A stretch of 64,000 nucleotides of DNA from Blakeslea trispora. Its lineage: Eukaryota > Mucoromycota > Mucoromycetes > Mucorales > Choanephoraceae. Below are positions 47,082 through 59,797 of the stretch, piece by piece. The translations under genes were made by a program, and so were the position numbers. Location of the stretch: the NCBI GenBank assembly GCA_025331445.1, contig JAIWNE010000030.1, positions 248,001 through 312,000 of the forward strand, written 5' to 3'. Position 1 is the first letter of the stretch. Each line of letters begins with the position of its first letter. Under the pieces are notes generated by a model. That model was not told where the DNA came from. It did no database searches and saw only the letters and a program-made list of their open reading frames with translations.

Positions 47082-48266
47082 ACAAATGGGTGTAATAAAT
47101 AAGAGAAAAAAAGATGTTTCCTGACTTCTGTAGAAGACAGCAGCTTATTTAAATGATCAGGACAGATTGGTAGTCACAATGATTCATTTGGCGAAAAAGA
47201 AAAAAACACACGCGCACAGATTGAGCAGCCTAGATGTAAACTTCCCACGATCTCCTGGGTTAAGGTTTATTGCCTTATCGGCATCGAGCTTGTTTGTCTA
47301 TTCATTGTAGTCATTGGCATGGCTCAAATAACCCACATAGTTTGATATGCATTAATAGATAAGATATTCAAGTAACGCGAATTAAAAGAGAGCAGTAACG
47401 AGCCATTAAGAATGAATCATATAGGACTGCACCAATTAAAACGTCCTATTCGATTTGTATACAGTGATGTTAGGTCCAATCCAAAAGCGACACTCTGATT
47501 TCATAAACCTGCTTACAAACAAAAGAACAGGAAACCATGATTGTGATGTGGAATAAATAAGCATCAGGTTTGATCTTCTTTTTTGCACACTCATTGATTT
47601 CAAACAACACTATTCTCATAAAAAAAACTGCAAAGTCAAACAGTGTGCCTTAAAATTGATGCTTTGTCCCATTTTTGTTGTCTTTTTCTGAAGAGGGGAA
47701 TTAGAAATAAACGAAGGACTTAACAACAGCCGATCAAACGCTTTGTCTCTGCTCATGTCAAACGTTCCCATCTGTTTTTTGTATAACCAAGTTAGAGTGT
47801 TTGTTAAGAACTATGTATGCTGTGCTATCAGGGTCTGATTTTCCCAAGGCTTTTACAAGGTTAGGTTACCTTTTTGTTGTACAAGACAAATAGCTATGAG
47901 TAAAGAGTAGTAACAATGTGTATCGACAACAATAACAGTCAGTTGATTTGATGCTAGACATATAGACTGCTTAATACAAATACAGAGCTCTAAAACAGTA
48001 TTTGCTTAATTTTGATTCTTTTGGAGCCATTTGATAATGATGAATGGCTAACAGCTTTGTCAATTGTCAACAAAGCCTAGTGAGTACTACCTTCCTATCT
48101 CTTTTAGGAAATTTGATGTTTTGAGCTTCTAATTCGAATTATTATTACGACATGAAAAAAAAACAGTATAAAGCTTGAACAGGAGATATTTATACAAAAG
48201 ATATACATATATAATTTTTTTTTCCTTTCGTCTTGAGCCTGACTAAGCTCAATTGAGAAACGAGAT
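47082..48266. other. Intergenic region upstream of the aminotransferase
   Basis: About 1.2 kb. The first part is the aminotransferase promoter. No open frame with family resemblance and no repeat of note. Confidence 0.5.
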
Positions 48267-49557
48267 TTAATAGTGGTTGTCGGTATCTTTAACTGGCTTC
48301 CGTTTCAATTGAGGTGGTTTGGGATTGACATATGTCGGCGTTGGTGAAGGTGCATTTTCGATATCAATGATATTTCCATCGGGTCCTAACCGGAACCCAA
48401 TTGTAAACTGAGAGTCTCTTGTATCATGATCTGCATAAAATGGGACCAAAAGCGCCTCATCCTGATAAGGCGCCACAGTAGCAGCGGATGCCTTTTTCAT
48501 GTTTCGAAAAGAAAATGTGTCTGTTCGCTTTTTAGGTTTTTCAGTTGATTTTGGCTTTGCATTGTTCAACACAATGACACTGCGATCGTTTGGTGGGAAA
48601 GGTCCTACACCAGCCCCTGTAGTTGCATTGATCACAGCATTAGGAGGTAAGGCCACACCGGATGCGCTCATCATAGGCACATTTGCTCCACCATTGCCAA
48701 AACGATAGTCAAGCTCAGCCACATACCCTCTTAGCACGAGTGAATAGCTATAGATACACAAAGCCCAATAACACTATGATGAAACAGTTAGCACATTTCC
48801 GTCTAAACAAATATTATTATTATTGTTTCTTACATAAAAAGCAAGCATCAGTATATAGAAAACAATGCCAAACTTAAGCTCATCCTCCCATAAACTATGG
48901 CAATTGTAGTAATCGTTTGAAAAATTAAATAGAGGTAATGTGCTATTGGTACCTGTACTTAAGCCTCGAGTGATTCTATCGGAAGAAGCATTGATACACC
49001 AGTTGTAGTAATCAGATTTACTTGTGATAAATAAAACAATATTGACAAATGTATCAACAAGCACGATAAAGACTGAAACAAAAATAGCATGGGACAATGT
49101 ATGGACATAGGGGCTGAAGTTCTATAGTGTATTGAATAAGTAAATCAGCATGAAAAGATCGAATTGTATGTACTTACAGTAACTAGCACAATCATACCAC
49201 CTATTGACACCAATGAAAGGATTAAATTTGCTACACCAAACACAGTGATAGGCGCAGATGGCATATATGAATAGAATACTGATATAAAAGAAAAAGGAAA
49301 GAGAAAGTCAACGATAGTTATCAAGATCCATTTTCTCTATTTACAGCTTGAGTTTTGAAATGACAACACAGCCATGTACATTGAGAATGCCTATTTCAAT
49401 AACAATAATGAAAGGGTTAGGCAATTAAGCTTTCCTCAAGAGAATTAATATTTACCGCCCAAACCAAGCATATAATACCACAACCTAATCTAAGTGGTAT
49501 ACAACCGCAGCATCTAGGTGCCCGAGGCAAAGGTGACAGTATTGGGCCAGAATACAT
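48267..49557 (-). CDS. Putative four-span membrane protein with CCGC motif
   Basis: From the 5' side, exons 49557-49456, 49390-49345, 49278-49178, 49121-48834 and 48773-48267 give 347 residues; introns are all GT..AG and phases agree. The N-terminus MYSGPILSPLPRAPRCCGCIPLRLG holds a Cys cluster (possible palmitoylation) directly before helix 1 (GIICLVWA|AFSMYMAVLSF). Three further helices follow: VANLILSLVSIGGMIVLV, HAIFVSVFIVLVDTFVNIVL, and IVFYILMLAFYCYWALCIYSY, with a loop bearing NASS, NST and NFS glycosylation sites between helices 3 and 4. The cytosolic tail of about 150 residues is Pro-, Ala- and Lys-rich. I do not know the family; the layout recalls small fungal tetraspan proteins of the secretory pathway. 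It is transcribed in the same direction as TAF11, upstream of it. Confidence 0.75.
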
Positions 49558-50697
49558 TGGCAATTTGGTTTCTTTTTTATTTATTTAAATAGGGATATAT
49601 AGGTATATGCGCTCTTGAAGTGTATAATTTACGAATGCAACTCTTTCTTTCTTTCTTTGAGTTGATTGGCCTGCCAAATTATTACAATTAAAACAGAGAG
49701 AGAAAAATAAAAGAAAGAAAAATAAGAGAGAGAGAGAGAGAGAGAGAGCAAAGAAAGTTTTTAACAAAGAAAAGGCTATAGTAAGCAAAATGTTGTTTGC
49801 AAATATCCTTTTATGGACTTGTTCTCTGTACGATGACCTCCCAAAAGGTTAAACAGACTTTTGAATTTCCGACATTTTGACTTTGGGGCAGGATTGTCTA
49901 TAGTTACCATACAGACATATAAGAGAACGCCAAAAAAGAATCTCATGACCCTTTTGAGTATTTCAAATAGTATAATTGATGAGCCATAACGATTGAAATT
50001 GGAGAAGATTGAATGAAAATTGATTATGAATGGTGGGTCGCCCTTCCTTTGCCATATGTATCTTCCTGTAGTCTTTTAGGCATCGGTTTGATTAAGCTAT
50101 TCCAATCTCGAGGAACCAATTCATTTCAGGCCATTTTCAAACTCGACTTGTGCTAATTGGGTAAACAAAAGTGCCCTGCTAGTCGTCGTTTGTGCTTTAA
50201 AGAAGTTATTTGAGTATGTAGAAGAATTTTGGAAAGTGTTTATTGTATAATCATGCTGGAAGACCATATATCATCAGGATCCTCTTTTTTTTTTTTAGGT
50301 AGGTTACTCTTCACATTGATAGCCCAATTGAATAACATACAAACAGCCATATAGCGCCTATATGTTTTCACTTTTGGTTTCAATAGTAAGTCTTCATATA
50401 TGCCTTATAGCTTAAATTAATAAATACCAATCAATACCGAAAGACCAAAGGCCACAACTTTTACGAATTAATCCTCAGGCATGAGGAAACATATGAGAAG
50501 GGTTACAGCCCTCCTCTCTACTTGATTTTCTTTGTTTGCCTTTTTTTTCCCTTCTCTCATTCTTTGTTTTCTTCATGCGCAAAAATTAAGGAATATATCA
50601 TTAAGATTGAATAATGATGAAGAATCAAATATGTAACAAGTAACTTTTTTGAAATGCGACGAATCAATGTATTACCAGTATGTAAAAAAAAGATAAA
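49558..50697. other. Intergenic region with (AG)n repeat
   Basis: 1.1 kb. An (AG)n tract of about 26 bp lies at 49724-49749 in the presumed leader of the four-span gene. The rest is AT-rich 3' flank of TAF11. Confidence 0.55.
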
Positions 50698-51619
50698 TTA
50701 TAGCTTTCTTCCTAGGGAAGAAGACACAACTTGAGCTTTTTTGTATCGTCTATGGGCTTCTCTTAAATGCTCAGGTCTTATGGTTCCTTCATCACCCCAT
50801 TCTTCCATAATTTCTTTAGCTAAGGCAAACACGCTATGAGAATCCTTATTTTGATAGATAGAGACTTCAAATCAGGATTTACCTTTTTCCACAATTTCAC
50901 CTACATAGACTTTGGAGAAACCTGCTACTACAAAAGCCATTGTCTGCGAACACTGCTGATTCAGTACTTGACTAACTAACTATTGTTTCGAGAAATTGTC
51001 AATATCAAATAGGCTTGTCCTCTTTTATCTTTTTCACTAGATTGTTTACTCTTTTCACGTTGGTTCGGTTAAGGGCAGAACGACGATAACCTTCATAACG
51101 CTGAAGCTGATCTTCCGAGAAATTCTCTAACAAAACCTTCATGTCTTCTTTTGCTTTCTCCATCTGCGCAGCCATGTGTGCATCCATGTCTACTACAATG
51201 TCTTCTTTTTCATCGTCTTCTGCATCCGCATCAGCATCTTTAGGATCCTTCATGTTCTCCTTTCCGTCTTCTGTCTTTATGTTGTTTTGCTCATCGTCTG
51301 CCATTACACTGTTAACAACACTGCCCTCACGATCGGTCTCTACAGATCCTTGACGGGAAAGAGGAGCGGCACTACCGCTTTGTCTTCGAGCAGTACTTTG
51401 TTGAGATGCGTTCTGAGCTATATTGTTTGAACTAGTACTTCGCTTAATAGCCGCCACTGCTGCTGCTGCTGTTGTTAAAGGTCGTCCATATTGCGGTTGA
51501 GAATGAGGTGGGCTTGTGGCTGATGTATGTGGTGGCGAAAACATAGGCGATCGCTTTGAAGAAGGTGGTGAAGTGGCATACATACTTGATTTTCGCTTTG
51601 TGGGTGCATTTGGTATCAT
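50698..51619 (-). CDS. TAF11: TAF11, TFIID subunit with histone fold
   Basis: Pairs with TAF13 in the general transcription factor TFIID. From the 5' side, exons 51619-51038, 50979-50883 and 50819-50698 give 266 residues. The N-terminal 150 residues are disordered (Pro/Ser/Ala-rich, then acidic). The TAF11 core starts at LLENFSEDQLQRYEGYRRSALN and continues through KRVNNL | LVSQVLNQQCSQTMAFVVAGFSKVYVGEIVEKA and WGDEGTIRPEHLREAHRRYKK, matching the family pattern SISKVFVGEVVEEALDV...PLQPKHMREAVRRL. The core spans two introns, so the last two exons (each about 100 nt) are invisible in a simple frame scan. The donor GTGAAA at 51037 is less typical; it was chosen because it joins the histone-fold halves without gaps. 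The chain stops soon after the histone fold, as usual for TAF11. Confidence 0.9.
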
Positions 51620-54600
51620 TTTGAAAAAAAAATAAAGAAAAAAAAAACGATACTGAAAGCGGGCACAGAATGCAAAAAAACACACACACCAGAAATTTGA
51701 CACATCAAGCTAATACAAGACTACCTTTGTTTCGTAGGCTTAAAATCTAAGGAGTCCTTACAAACTATTGTTTCTATCTGAATGGATGCTGCTTAGGAGA
51801 TAAGAAGTCATTAGTGCTTGTAGTGAGAGTTAAGTAATTGAATGAAGGAAAATGGCTGATGTACTGGTGAAATTAAAGCGAGTGATAACAATAACAGCTT
51901 TATCTGAATACAATTTGCTCAGTCAACATAAAAACAGAGTTATTCCATTAATGTTTATAGAAATCTGCGGTCTATCTCTTACCAAGATAAGAGTTTGATG
52001 ACATATGCACAAACAAAACAGCAACTCCTCAACATCTCTAAATCTTCCCAGAGAAAAACAAAGCATCTGATGCGAATAAAAATATACATTTATGTCAGCA
52101 GCAGCAGCTTGGTTTGTATCTATGTGTTCAGTTAAATCATAAAATACGAAACTGTTTTACTCTATTTTCATTTAAATTCTAGACGATCTTGCTTCTACCT
52201 AACGCCAGTATTCTCCTCCGTACGAAAAAAAACAGGACAGTGTATATTTTATGTAGTTCTTTGTTGAGTCTTTGAAAGCAATTCTGTCGACCTAGAATCC
52301 CTTTCTGTTACAAGACCTTTGAGCAGATAAGCTGTCAAAGTTGATTTGTTTTTAAAACTGTTTATCTGGGGCTGCAGAGACAAGCAAGGCTAACCTCTTC
52401 CCCTACTGGGTTAACCTGGTAGCGGTCCCTGACCTCTGGACGCCATATAGTTGAAGGTAGCCTTGCGCTGAATAGCTATTGACCATCTATAGAGAAAGGG
52501 GTACCACTGTCTGGAAATGCATCTTCTTGTTGCTTGCCTTGCCTGACTTGTCATCTGGGATTTCTCTTTTTTTTTTTTGTCAGAAAAGAATCCTCTACAG
52601 TAACAAGATGTGCGGATGTGGTGGAGAAGGGCATAAAACTCCTTGTTATTCACTAAGGTCCTATAGCCATATAATGCTCCATGCTCACTATTGATTTCTG
52701 TTTCTATTTCTCTTTTGTGTATGCTATTGTATAATGATTAAACTTTAAAATACGAAAGCTTATATGACTATAGGTAAGGAGCTGTAAGTTCATAAGCGCA
52801 ACACAATGCTCAGATAAGCTATAGAGGCCCCACGGGAATAAGGCCATTCTTCAGGTTACACACGCGTCTTTGTTGTTTTCTTTCTGATGCATAAAAAGCC
52901 ATTTCTGTTAAAAATTTCTGCAACAAACTTAATTTTTCATGAGGTTCTAATTCCCTGATGTCTATGTACCAACCAAAGAAGTTCCTAACACAGTCTCATT
53001 CGTACGCATACTGTCTTCAGTATTATGCAGACTTCATAGATACTGGAATGAAATACATTAAGCTTTTGTTTTTAAATAAAGCAATTTCAGCCCTCTTTTT
53101 TCTTTAGCAAAGACAAGCTATTTATAAAGTCATGTATAGTTTGAAAATCACAAAGATAAACGCATTCATATCAATTTGTCTATTTCTCTTTTGCCAACAA
53201 CAAGAGCTTTGATGATGTTAATAGACCCTATCTTAGAAAAGTTACATGGGTATTTTATAAGTTGATGTTTTAAATTTTTGTTTCAATTGTTCTTCAACCA
53301 TTGCCTTTATAGAATCTTACTATGCAGAAAACCTGAAATTCTAGCCTCTCTAGACGTGCTGCGTAATGTTATTGTTAGGCTTATGGCTTCAACAACATAG
53401 AGAAGCAAACAACATCCTATGGCCTGATGTTTATAAAAATTAACGGATCAAACAGCATGTACCTATATATTTTTTTTTCTTTTGAAAAAGAACTTCATTG
53501 TCCTTAAAAGCGCCAACAGCTACAACTGATTATGATACACATAAAAAACAGTAACCCTTTGATCAGCTTCTACAATAAGTGTGTATGCCAAAGGAACACA
53601 AGCAAGAAGAAGAAGCTATCAAATGGTTCCGTAGATAGATATAAAGATGGACACCAAAACAACACTGATAATATGTTAAACAAAAACCATAACCACATAT
53701 CCCATTGATGTCAGAGAAAAGTGTACATTCATAGAATTTACTGTTCACGAGTTATTTATCACAATGCTTGCTTTTTTCTTTTACTAGCATAGCCTCGAGC
53801 TTTGTCTTGGTCGGATTGGTTAGCTGTACATTTATTCGATGAGTGCATGTTAGTTTTTTTTTTCTCTTTAAAAGCATCCTCCCGTACTCATTTAAGGTCA
53901 TAACTCATATAGAGAATTTAAGTTTCTATTGGCGTCTTTAGTAAAATCTATGCATTTCCTTTATGTACTCTTACAATAGCTAAATATCTACTAAACTACT
54001 TTTGAGCCCAAATTCTTTTGATGGTTGTTGCCTATTACTTGAACAACCATAGCCGAGGTCTGGGCCCTCTTAAGAATTTTTTTTTCTTCCCCTTTTCCCC
54101 CTCTCTTCTTGTTTGTTCACATTTATACTTTTCAGTCACTTGAGGCTATTAGTATTGTTCTGATCCAAGACTAGTTGGACATACACTATTGAATTCCATT
54201 GCTAAGAGAGCATGTGTATATACGTCGCTCTTTAGTCATCTTGACAGACCGTTTCTTAGTCTAACTCTCGTCGACTTGAATACAACAAAGCTATTGATTG
54301 GTCTTTCAAATGACTTTTGTTAATATCCTTCCTGTAGAAAAGACAAAAGGAGATGCAAGCGATTTGCTTCCTTCTATCATGCGCCAATTAGGGATTTATA
54401 ATTGTAAATGAAATTTATTTGTTTAGCTGTACAAGATTTCTGTTTTATGGGAATAGCCGTGACCCGAGTCAAAAAGATTTCAAAAAAGGATGATTCCGCC
54501 ATGTGTGTGTGGGTGTATATGTGTGGCAAAGTCTGGAAACATCCAATTAAAGAAGGTTGTTGATTTTCTTTTTTTTTTTTAAAGGAGAAATTAGATAAAA

Positions 54601-54938
54601 AGCTATAGAATTTATTTGACATTTTCTTTTAAAAAAAAAAAGTTTGATTCAGAAAAAAAAAAAAGTTTGCCTTTAAAAAAGAAAAAAATACATAGAATAG
54701 TAATAACAGAACAAGAAAAACAACAATTTATATTTGCGTATATAGAAGCAGTAGTGATGATGATATTAGTAGTTAAATAAAAAAAAAAGAAAAAGTGCAT
54801 AGGTTCGGGTAAGTAGAATGTGTATGTATATATAAGAGAAAAAACTATATGTATCGAAGAAATGTATATACTATTTAAAGTGATGTAAGGAGCGAAGCGA
54901 ATAAAAATAGATAATAAGGGATTGTGTGCATGTGAGTT
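51620..54938. other. Gene-poor stretch, 3.3 kb
   Basis: No supportable gene. The first 200 bases are the TAF11 upstream region. A block at about 52370-52690 is less AT-rich than its flanks, with unrecognised frames on both strands; it may be a transposon scrap. The end (54400-54930) is A/T-run-rich and includes the 3' flank of the next gene. Confidence 0.5.
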
Positions 54939-56177
54939 TTACAACATGTTCAATTGTTCAGCAATAGCATTCTTGTCAAATCCGGCTTCCATGAGATTTT
55001 TTACTAATTCTGCTTTAGCTTTTACACGTTTGGTGAGTTCTTTTTCTATTAAGAGCTGGTCACGCTCCATTCGCTTCTCTCTCAAGAACTGAAGCATATC
55101 TTGTGATCGTTTCATACGCCCAGCTTCTTTTTCGCGTGTTATCTGAAGTAACGATTCTGCGATCATTTGGTCATGTCTATTGTTTTGCAGCTGAGGATCA
55201 GCCAAAAATGAATGTGGCAGGGGAAGATGGTGATGGTTTGAGGATGGTGGTGAGGGCATAGGTAGGTGATTGCTGTTGTTGCTCTTGGGCATGCTATTGT
55301 TGGTCAGTGGAGGAGGGAGAGGAATCGATGAAGGAGAAGGATGTGGTAAAGCTAATGGTTTGTTTAAAGGTGATGGCAATACTCGCGGTAAAAGGTTAAC
55401 AGCCATAGGTGATGATGTTACATTGTTAGGCAGAGACTGTGTTGAATGTATTGTGCTAACTGAATCAGCTGTGCTATCGACAGAGCATCGTTGTATAGAA
55501 GGCTTTACTGTACTGTCGCTTAGTCTGCGTCGACGTTTAGGTGGAGATGCGATCATGTCTTCTTCGTCTTCGTCAAATGGATAGTCTTCTTGTTTGACAT
55601 TAAACAATTCATCCTCGCTTGTATGCATAATGCTGCTTATTGACATTGGCCAAGAAGATGTACGTGAGCTGCTAAATACTTCATTAAGAGTATCCCAGTA
55701 AGGAAAACGTTTTAAAAGTTCATCTATTGAAGTGGTCTGTTATTTTTCTGTTTCACTTGATCTGGCTGTTTTATTAAGAGAAAAAAAGAAAGAAAGGTTA
55801 CCATGGATACCAGCTTCACTAACGCCACTCTCAAGCAATTTTTTGCCTTCTACTTCTTTCCATTCACGGACAAGGCGATAGTTGCTTTGCAAGGTAGAAA
55901 TCTTCGAGGCAACATCTTTTGCAAGACGGTGATAGATGCCAACTTCTCTCATTTCATCGATGATGCTCTCAAGTAAGGATTTCTTTGGTATTCTTTCACA
56001 ATCGTCGCCTTTCCATTTTGTGTAATTTGCTTTCTTGGAAAGCCAGTTGACAAGAACTTCCATAGAAGACGGCCCTCCATTCACACCATCCTTAAGCCAG
56101 CTTTTATATGGCTTTTTTGCTTTCGTTGGAGGTGTTGGTGTAGTTCTGGTTGGAGTGTAAGGTGTCATCATAATCAT
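54939..56177 (-). CDS. Putative DNA-binding protein with N-terminal Myb/SANT- or trihelix-like domain
   Basis: From the 5' side, exons 56177-55802 and 55723-54939 give 386 residues. The start is ATG 56177 (MIMMTPYTP); frames reaching further upstream are low complexity. Residues 25-140 are a compact helical region with Trp spacing like that of trihelix/MADF/SANT domains (SWLKDGVNGG, VLVNWLSKKANYTKWKGDD, then LQSNYRLVREWKEVEGKKLL). A short segment DELLKRFPYWDTLNEVF follows after the intron. The middle is Pro/Ser/Asn-rich with an RRRR motif (possible nuclear signal). The C-terminal 75 residues form a strongly charged coiled coil (ITREKEAGRMKRSQDMLQFL...) ending AEQLNML. The role as transcription regulator is inference. 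It could also derive from a domesticated transposon-type protein, since some of these pair such a domain with a coiled coil. Confidence 0.7.
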
Positions 56178-59100
56178 ACTATATAAAGGAGAAAACAAAA
56201 AAGAAAGAAAGAAAAAAAAGAAAAAAGAGGAGGGAGAAAGTGAAGGAAAAAAAGAAGGAAAAGAAAAAAAAAAAAGTTTAAAAAAAATCAATAAATAAGA
56301 GGAACAAGCCAAAAAGAGAACCTACACCAATCAACCGTCGATCTTTTTCAGGTTGATTTCTGTTTGAAAATTATTTCTAAATGATCTTTATTTGTCAATT
56401 CAAATGATCGGCCTTTCTACTATGCCTCTGATTGGTTCTCATAATTACTGAAGTAGGCCCTCTCTCTATTTTTAACATTCGCTTTTTTAGGATTCCTTCC
56501 TGATTGTAACCATCGATACATGCTTAGAAATATCACCTAAAAGTAAGCTGTTGTAGCTCATGCCTTTTCTATCTTTTTCTCTTTGTTTTCTTGCTTTCTT
56601 CCTATTGTTTCCTCGTTCTTTCTAGCTTATGTTTGTGCAACTTTTCTTTTACCTCCTTTTTTTTTCCCGTGAAAGCGGAGTAAATCGAATAAAAAGTTTT
56701 TTTTTTTCTACCGTCGATCTTTTTTCATCAAATTCTAGCCGTCACTTGGACTATTTTTAAAAGACTCAAAAATGACTGATGGTCTCTTTTATTGTTATCC
56801 GAGGAATTTTCTCTTGACCTTGTTTCGATCTACAAAACACCTTCTTGTGTTTAAAAGAAAACATTGTATAGTTAAAAGAGTTTAAAAAAAATTATGTATA
56901 CTGCCTATAGATTGACGTTTATTTCTCGTCATCAATTAAGGTTATTGTGTTTATAAACAGCTAGTCTACATCATTGTGAATAGAAAGAGAATACATAGGT
57001 TTTAATATGATCAATGGCAGTAATGACAGCACCTTTTTTTTTCTTTTCTTTCTTGAATTTCATTCTTCTGCTAACCAGATTGGGATATCCGGCTCATAAT
57101 AACTTGCAATCAATAGTCCCCTAAAGAAAACAACTCAGTCTTATGACCATAACAATATTAGATCACTGTATGTATCTCATAGCAACAATATGCCCACACA
57201 TTACCACTCTTACATAACTTACATTGTGAAGATCAGAGCTTATCATACACGGGCTGGTTGTCATACAGTTTCTAAAGATAAGTTTTGGCTTTGAAAAGAT
57301 TAAATTGTTGCTATCTTGCTCTGACAATAAAGGCCTAGAAGGTGATGGTTTAACAAATGTCTGCCAATTATAGTGGTAGCACTTTTGCTGTAGCGAAACA
57401 TATCAAAGACAATCGAATAAAAGTTTCATAAAAAACTGACTCGTCGATCTCAACTGATAAATATCGTTAACGTAAGCTTCCCTTCATGGCAGCATCCTGT
57501 TAAAAGCAATAGAGGAATACAAGCTTATGAAGAAGAAATAGAGTTGGGCAACTTTCTAACTGGCTCTTCTGACTTGAGCGGATAATTGGATTTCACCAAA
57601 TAGTCCAACAAAATACAACCGCTCTCATTATGCCTTAATTTAGCCAACATCTTTCTCTTTGAGTAACCTGACGCTCTCACCCAATTTAAAATGTATTGCA
57701 GATGTGGTTAAACTCTGTATCACGACTTACTTTAGGTTGACAACACAAGTTTGCCAGATTGAGTACCAAGCCTTGCTTGCTTGTATGTTCCGAGTTTATT
57801 AAAAATGTATTTTTTTTAATAGACTAGCTGCTTTATAAAAGTTGATGAAAGATAATTAAAACAACCAAGTACCTAGAATATTCTATTAAAACACAGTTTT
57901 TGAGTCAAGTATAAACAAATAGCCCAAATAGAACGCTGCATCTTGTTTCGTGTTATCTTTTCAAAAAGAAGGCCTCAGTATTTCTTAAATAACAGGAGTC
58001 TATCTTATCTATCGTGTTCATACAAGCTTCTATCAAAAAGTGCAATTTTTGTTCATCTGAAAGAAAACTCAATTGTTAGCAAGAGAAACGATTCGCTCAG
58101 AATAACTGATCATTTCCATTATTAGTATCTGCCTTTGAAATGCAAATCCAGCTTACACTATAGGTGCCAAAAATACCACAAGCTATACAGTTCAGCAGAA
58201 TCAATCCATTGCATTTCTTTCCACATGGTGGAATACCGAACTATTTGATGTAGTTGTAAGCGGCTTTGAGTTTGCTGATGAAGATTCTAGAATCAATAAG
58301 AAAGAGCTGTAGGCCTCGGTGCTATATTTCGTTTGACACCAATGCTTTTGCTCTTTAGACAATTAGAACGCAGAGTAAACTAGTCATTTTACGTACATGT
58401 CATATAAACAAAGACGCCTTAACATTCGTCCGCTATACTACAGTAGATGTTGTTAGCATACTCGGATAATGAGTAACTAATTGTGAAAGACAAAAAAAAA
58501 GGTTCGCGGAGGATTTCCTTTTCTTTACATATTGAACAATCAAATCTGTTTGATTTAAATGATAGCTAATCCAAACTAGTTTAATTGTTAGTAGTAGAAA
58601 ATTACAGCGGAGAAACACATCCTCTCTTTTCTTAAGCCAAAAAGCAGAGAGTTTGTGGTGTGAAAATCGAATGTTTAAATTTGAGAAAGTCTATCAAACG
58701 CACTTGTTTTTAACATTGTCAAACCATCTTGAGTTATTTATTAAGACATTTGTCCCTATATCAGATTGAGTGCTTGAACACATTTTCTTGACTTTTTATA
58801 GCAATGTACCCTTGTCTTTTAGCGACTCCAATCTAACATTTCACTTAATCTTTGATCAGCAGGCTTCCATTGGGTTTATAAAGACGAGCAAGAGGGAAGA
58901 AATGGGATGCTCAAGTCTTGCTCACTTATAGAATCTTTTATGGTTTCTTGATTATGTAAAACATTTTCTTACCAACTGAATATTGGATCCTGGATCATCA
59001 AAAAAGATGCTTGTCTCCAGGACTCCCTTCTATTTGACATACTATCAGCGGTTTCATTTGTTGTTCCCAGATTAAAATTGAAGCTTTCTTGTTGAGCTTT

Positions 59101-59797
59101 CCAGAGTGTTGCTTATATTGTTTATCTTTATTGACAATAATTGTTGAGCTCTGAATTGTAGAAGGCTCTCGAATCGCATCATGATACTTCTCGCTATCCA
59201 AAGTTTGGCTTTCATCAAAAAGCTATTTTATTAAATCCAATCGGTTTTTTAATTGTTTATAGCTGAGTATCTGCTTTAGAAAATTAATCTTCAAGTATTC
59301 TAAAACGGTTATATTTATTCTATGATGCGTTATATATCAATCGCAAAGGTAAATTCATCTAAACGCTTGTCGTTTGATTCACACACAAAAAACAGCTTAC
59401 ACTCAATTGTTCTGGCTTCTTCTGGGAATTTGCCTACTGCAAGTTCTATCCTTCTCTATTGGCTTTTTGTTGTTGTGTTTTTCTTTACCAAAATAAACGC
59501 ACATAACAGCACGAAATAAACATATGATTGCTTTACAGATCTTGAACCGACTTATCAATTATTTCTATTTTTGGAAGATCGAATCAATCAATCAACTGGC
59601 CTTTAGCCTAATGTCTCTTTTTTTTCATAGTGTCGTAAAGGTGTTTAATATCTATCTTTGATGTATCAGTCGTTACGCGCATTGCCTCTGATTTGTTTTC
59701 GTGCAATCATGCTGTCTACTTTGAAATGTTTATAACTCGTCTTTTGTCAAATCCTTCTTTGTTTTCTTTCTTTTATAAATACATTTACTAAGCATGT
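56178..59797. other. Longest gene-poor stretch, 3.6 kb
   Basis: Upstream region of the putative DNA-binding gene, then AT-rich sequence. The only coding-like part is the relic at 58139-58312. Short frames elsewhere show no family resemblance. A TATAAA lies at 59774-59779, close to the start of the RBR ligase. Confidence 0.5.
58139..58312 (+). pseudogene. Unidentified coding relic
   Basis: One frame stays open for 57 codons and reads like folded protein: NANPAYTIGAKNTTSYTVQQ, then STWWNTELFDVVVSGFEFAD and a stop after KKEL. The sequence before it is broken. No family recognised; perhaps the last exon of a dead gene. Confidence 0.3.

Noticed and set aside
51141..51430. Open frames on the plus strand opposite TAF11 exon 1
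   Set aside because: Ser/Phe-rich shadows of the acidic low-complexity stretch; no family resemblance.
52370..52690. Possible small RNA gene or tRNA in a less AT-rich block
   Set aside because: No cloverleaf, A-box or B-box pattern could be drawn by eye.
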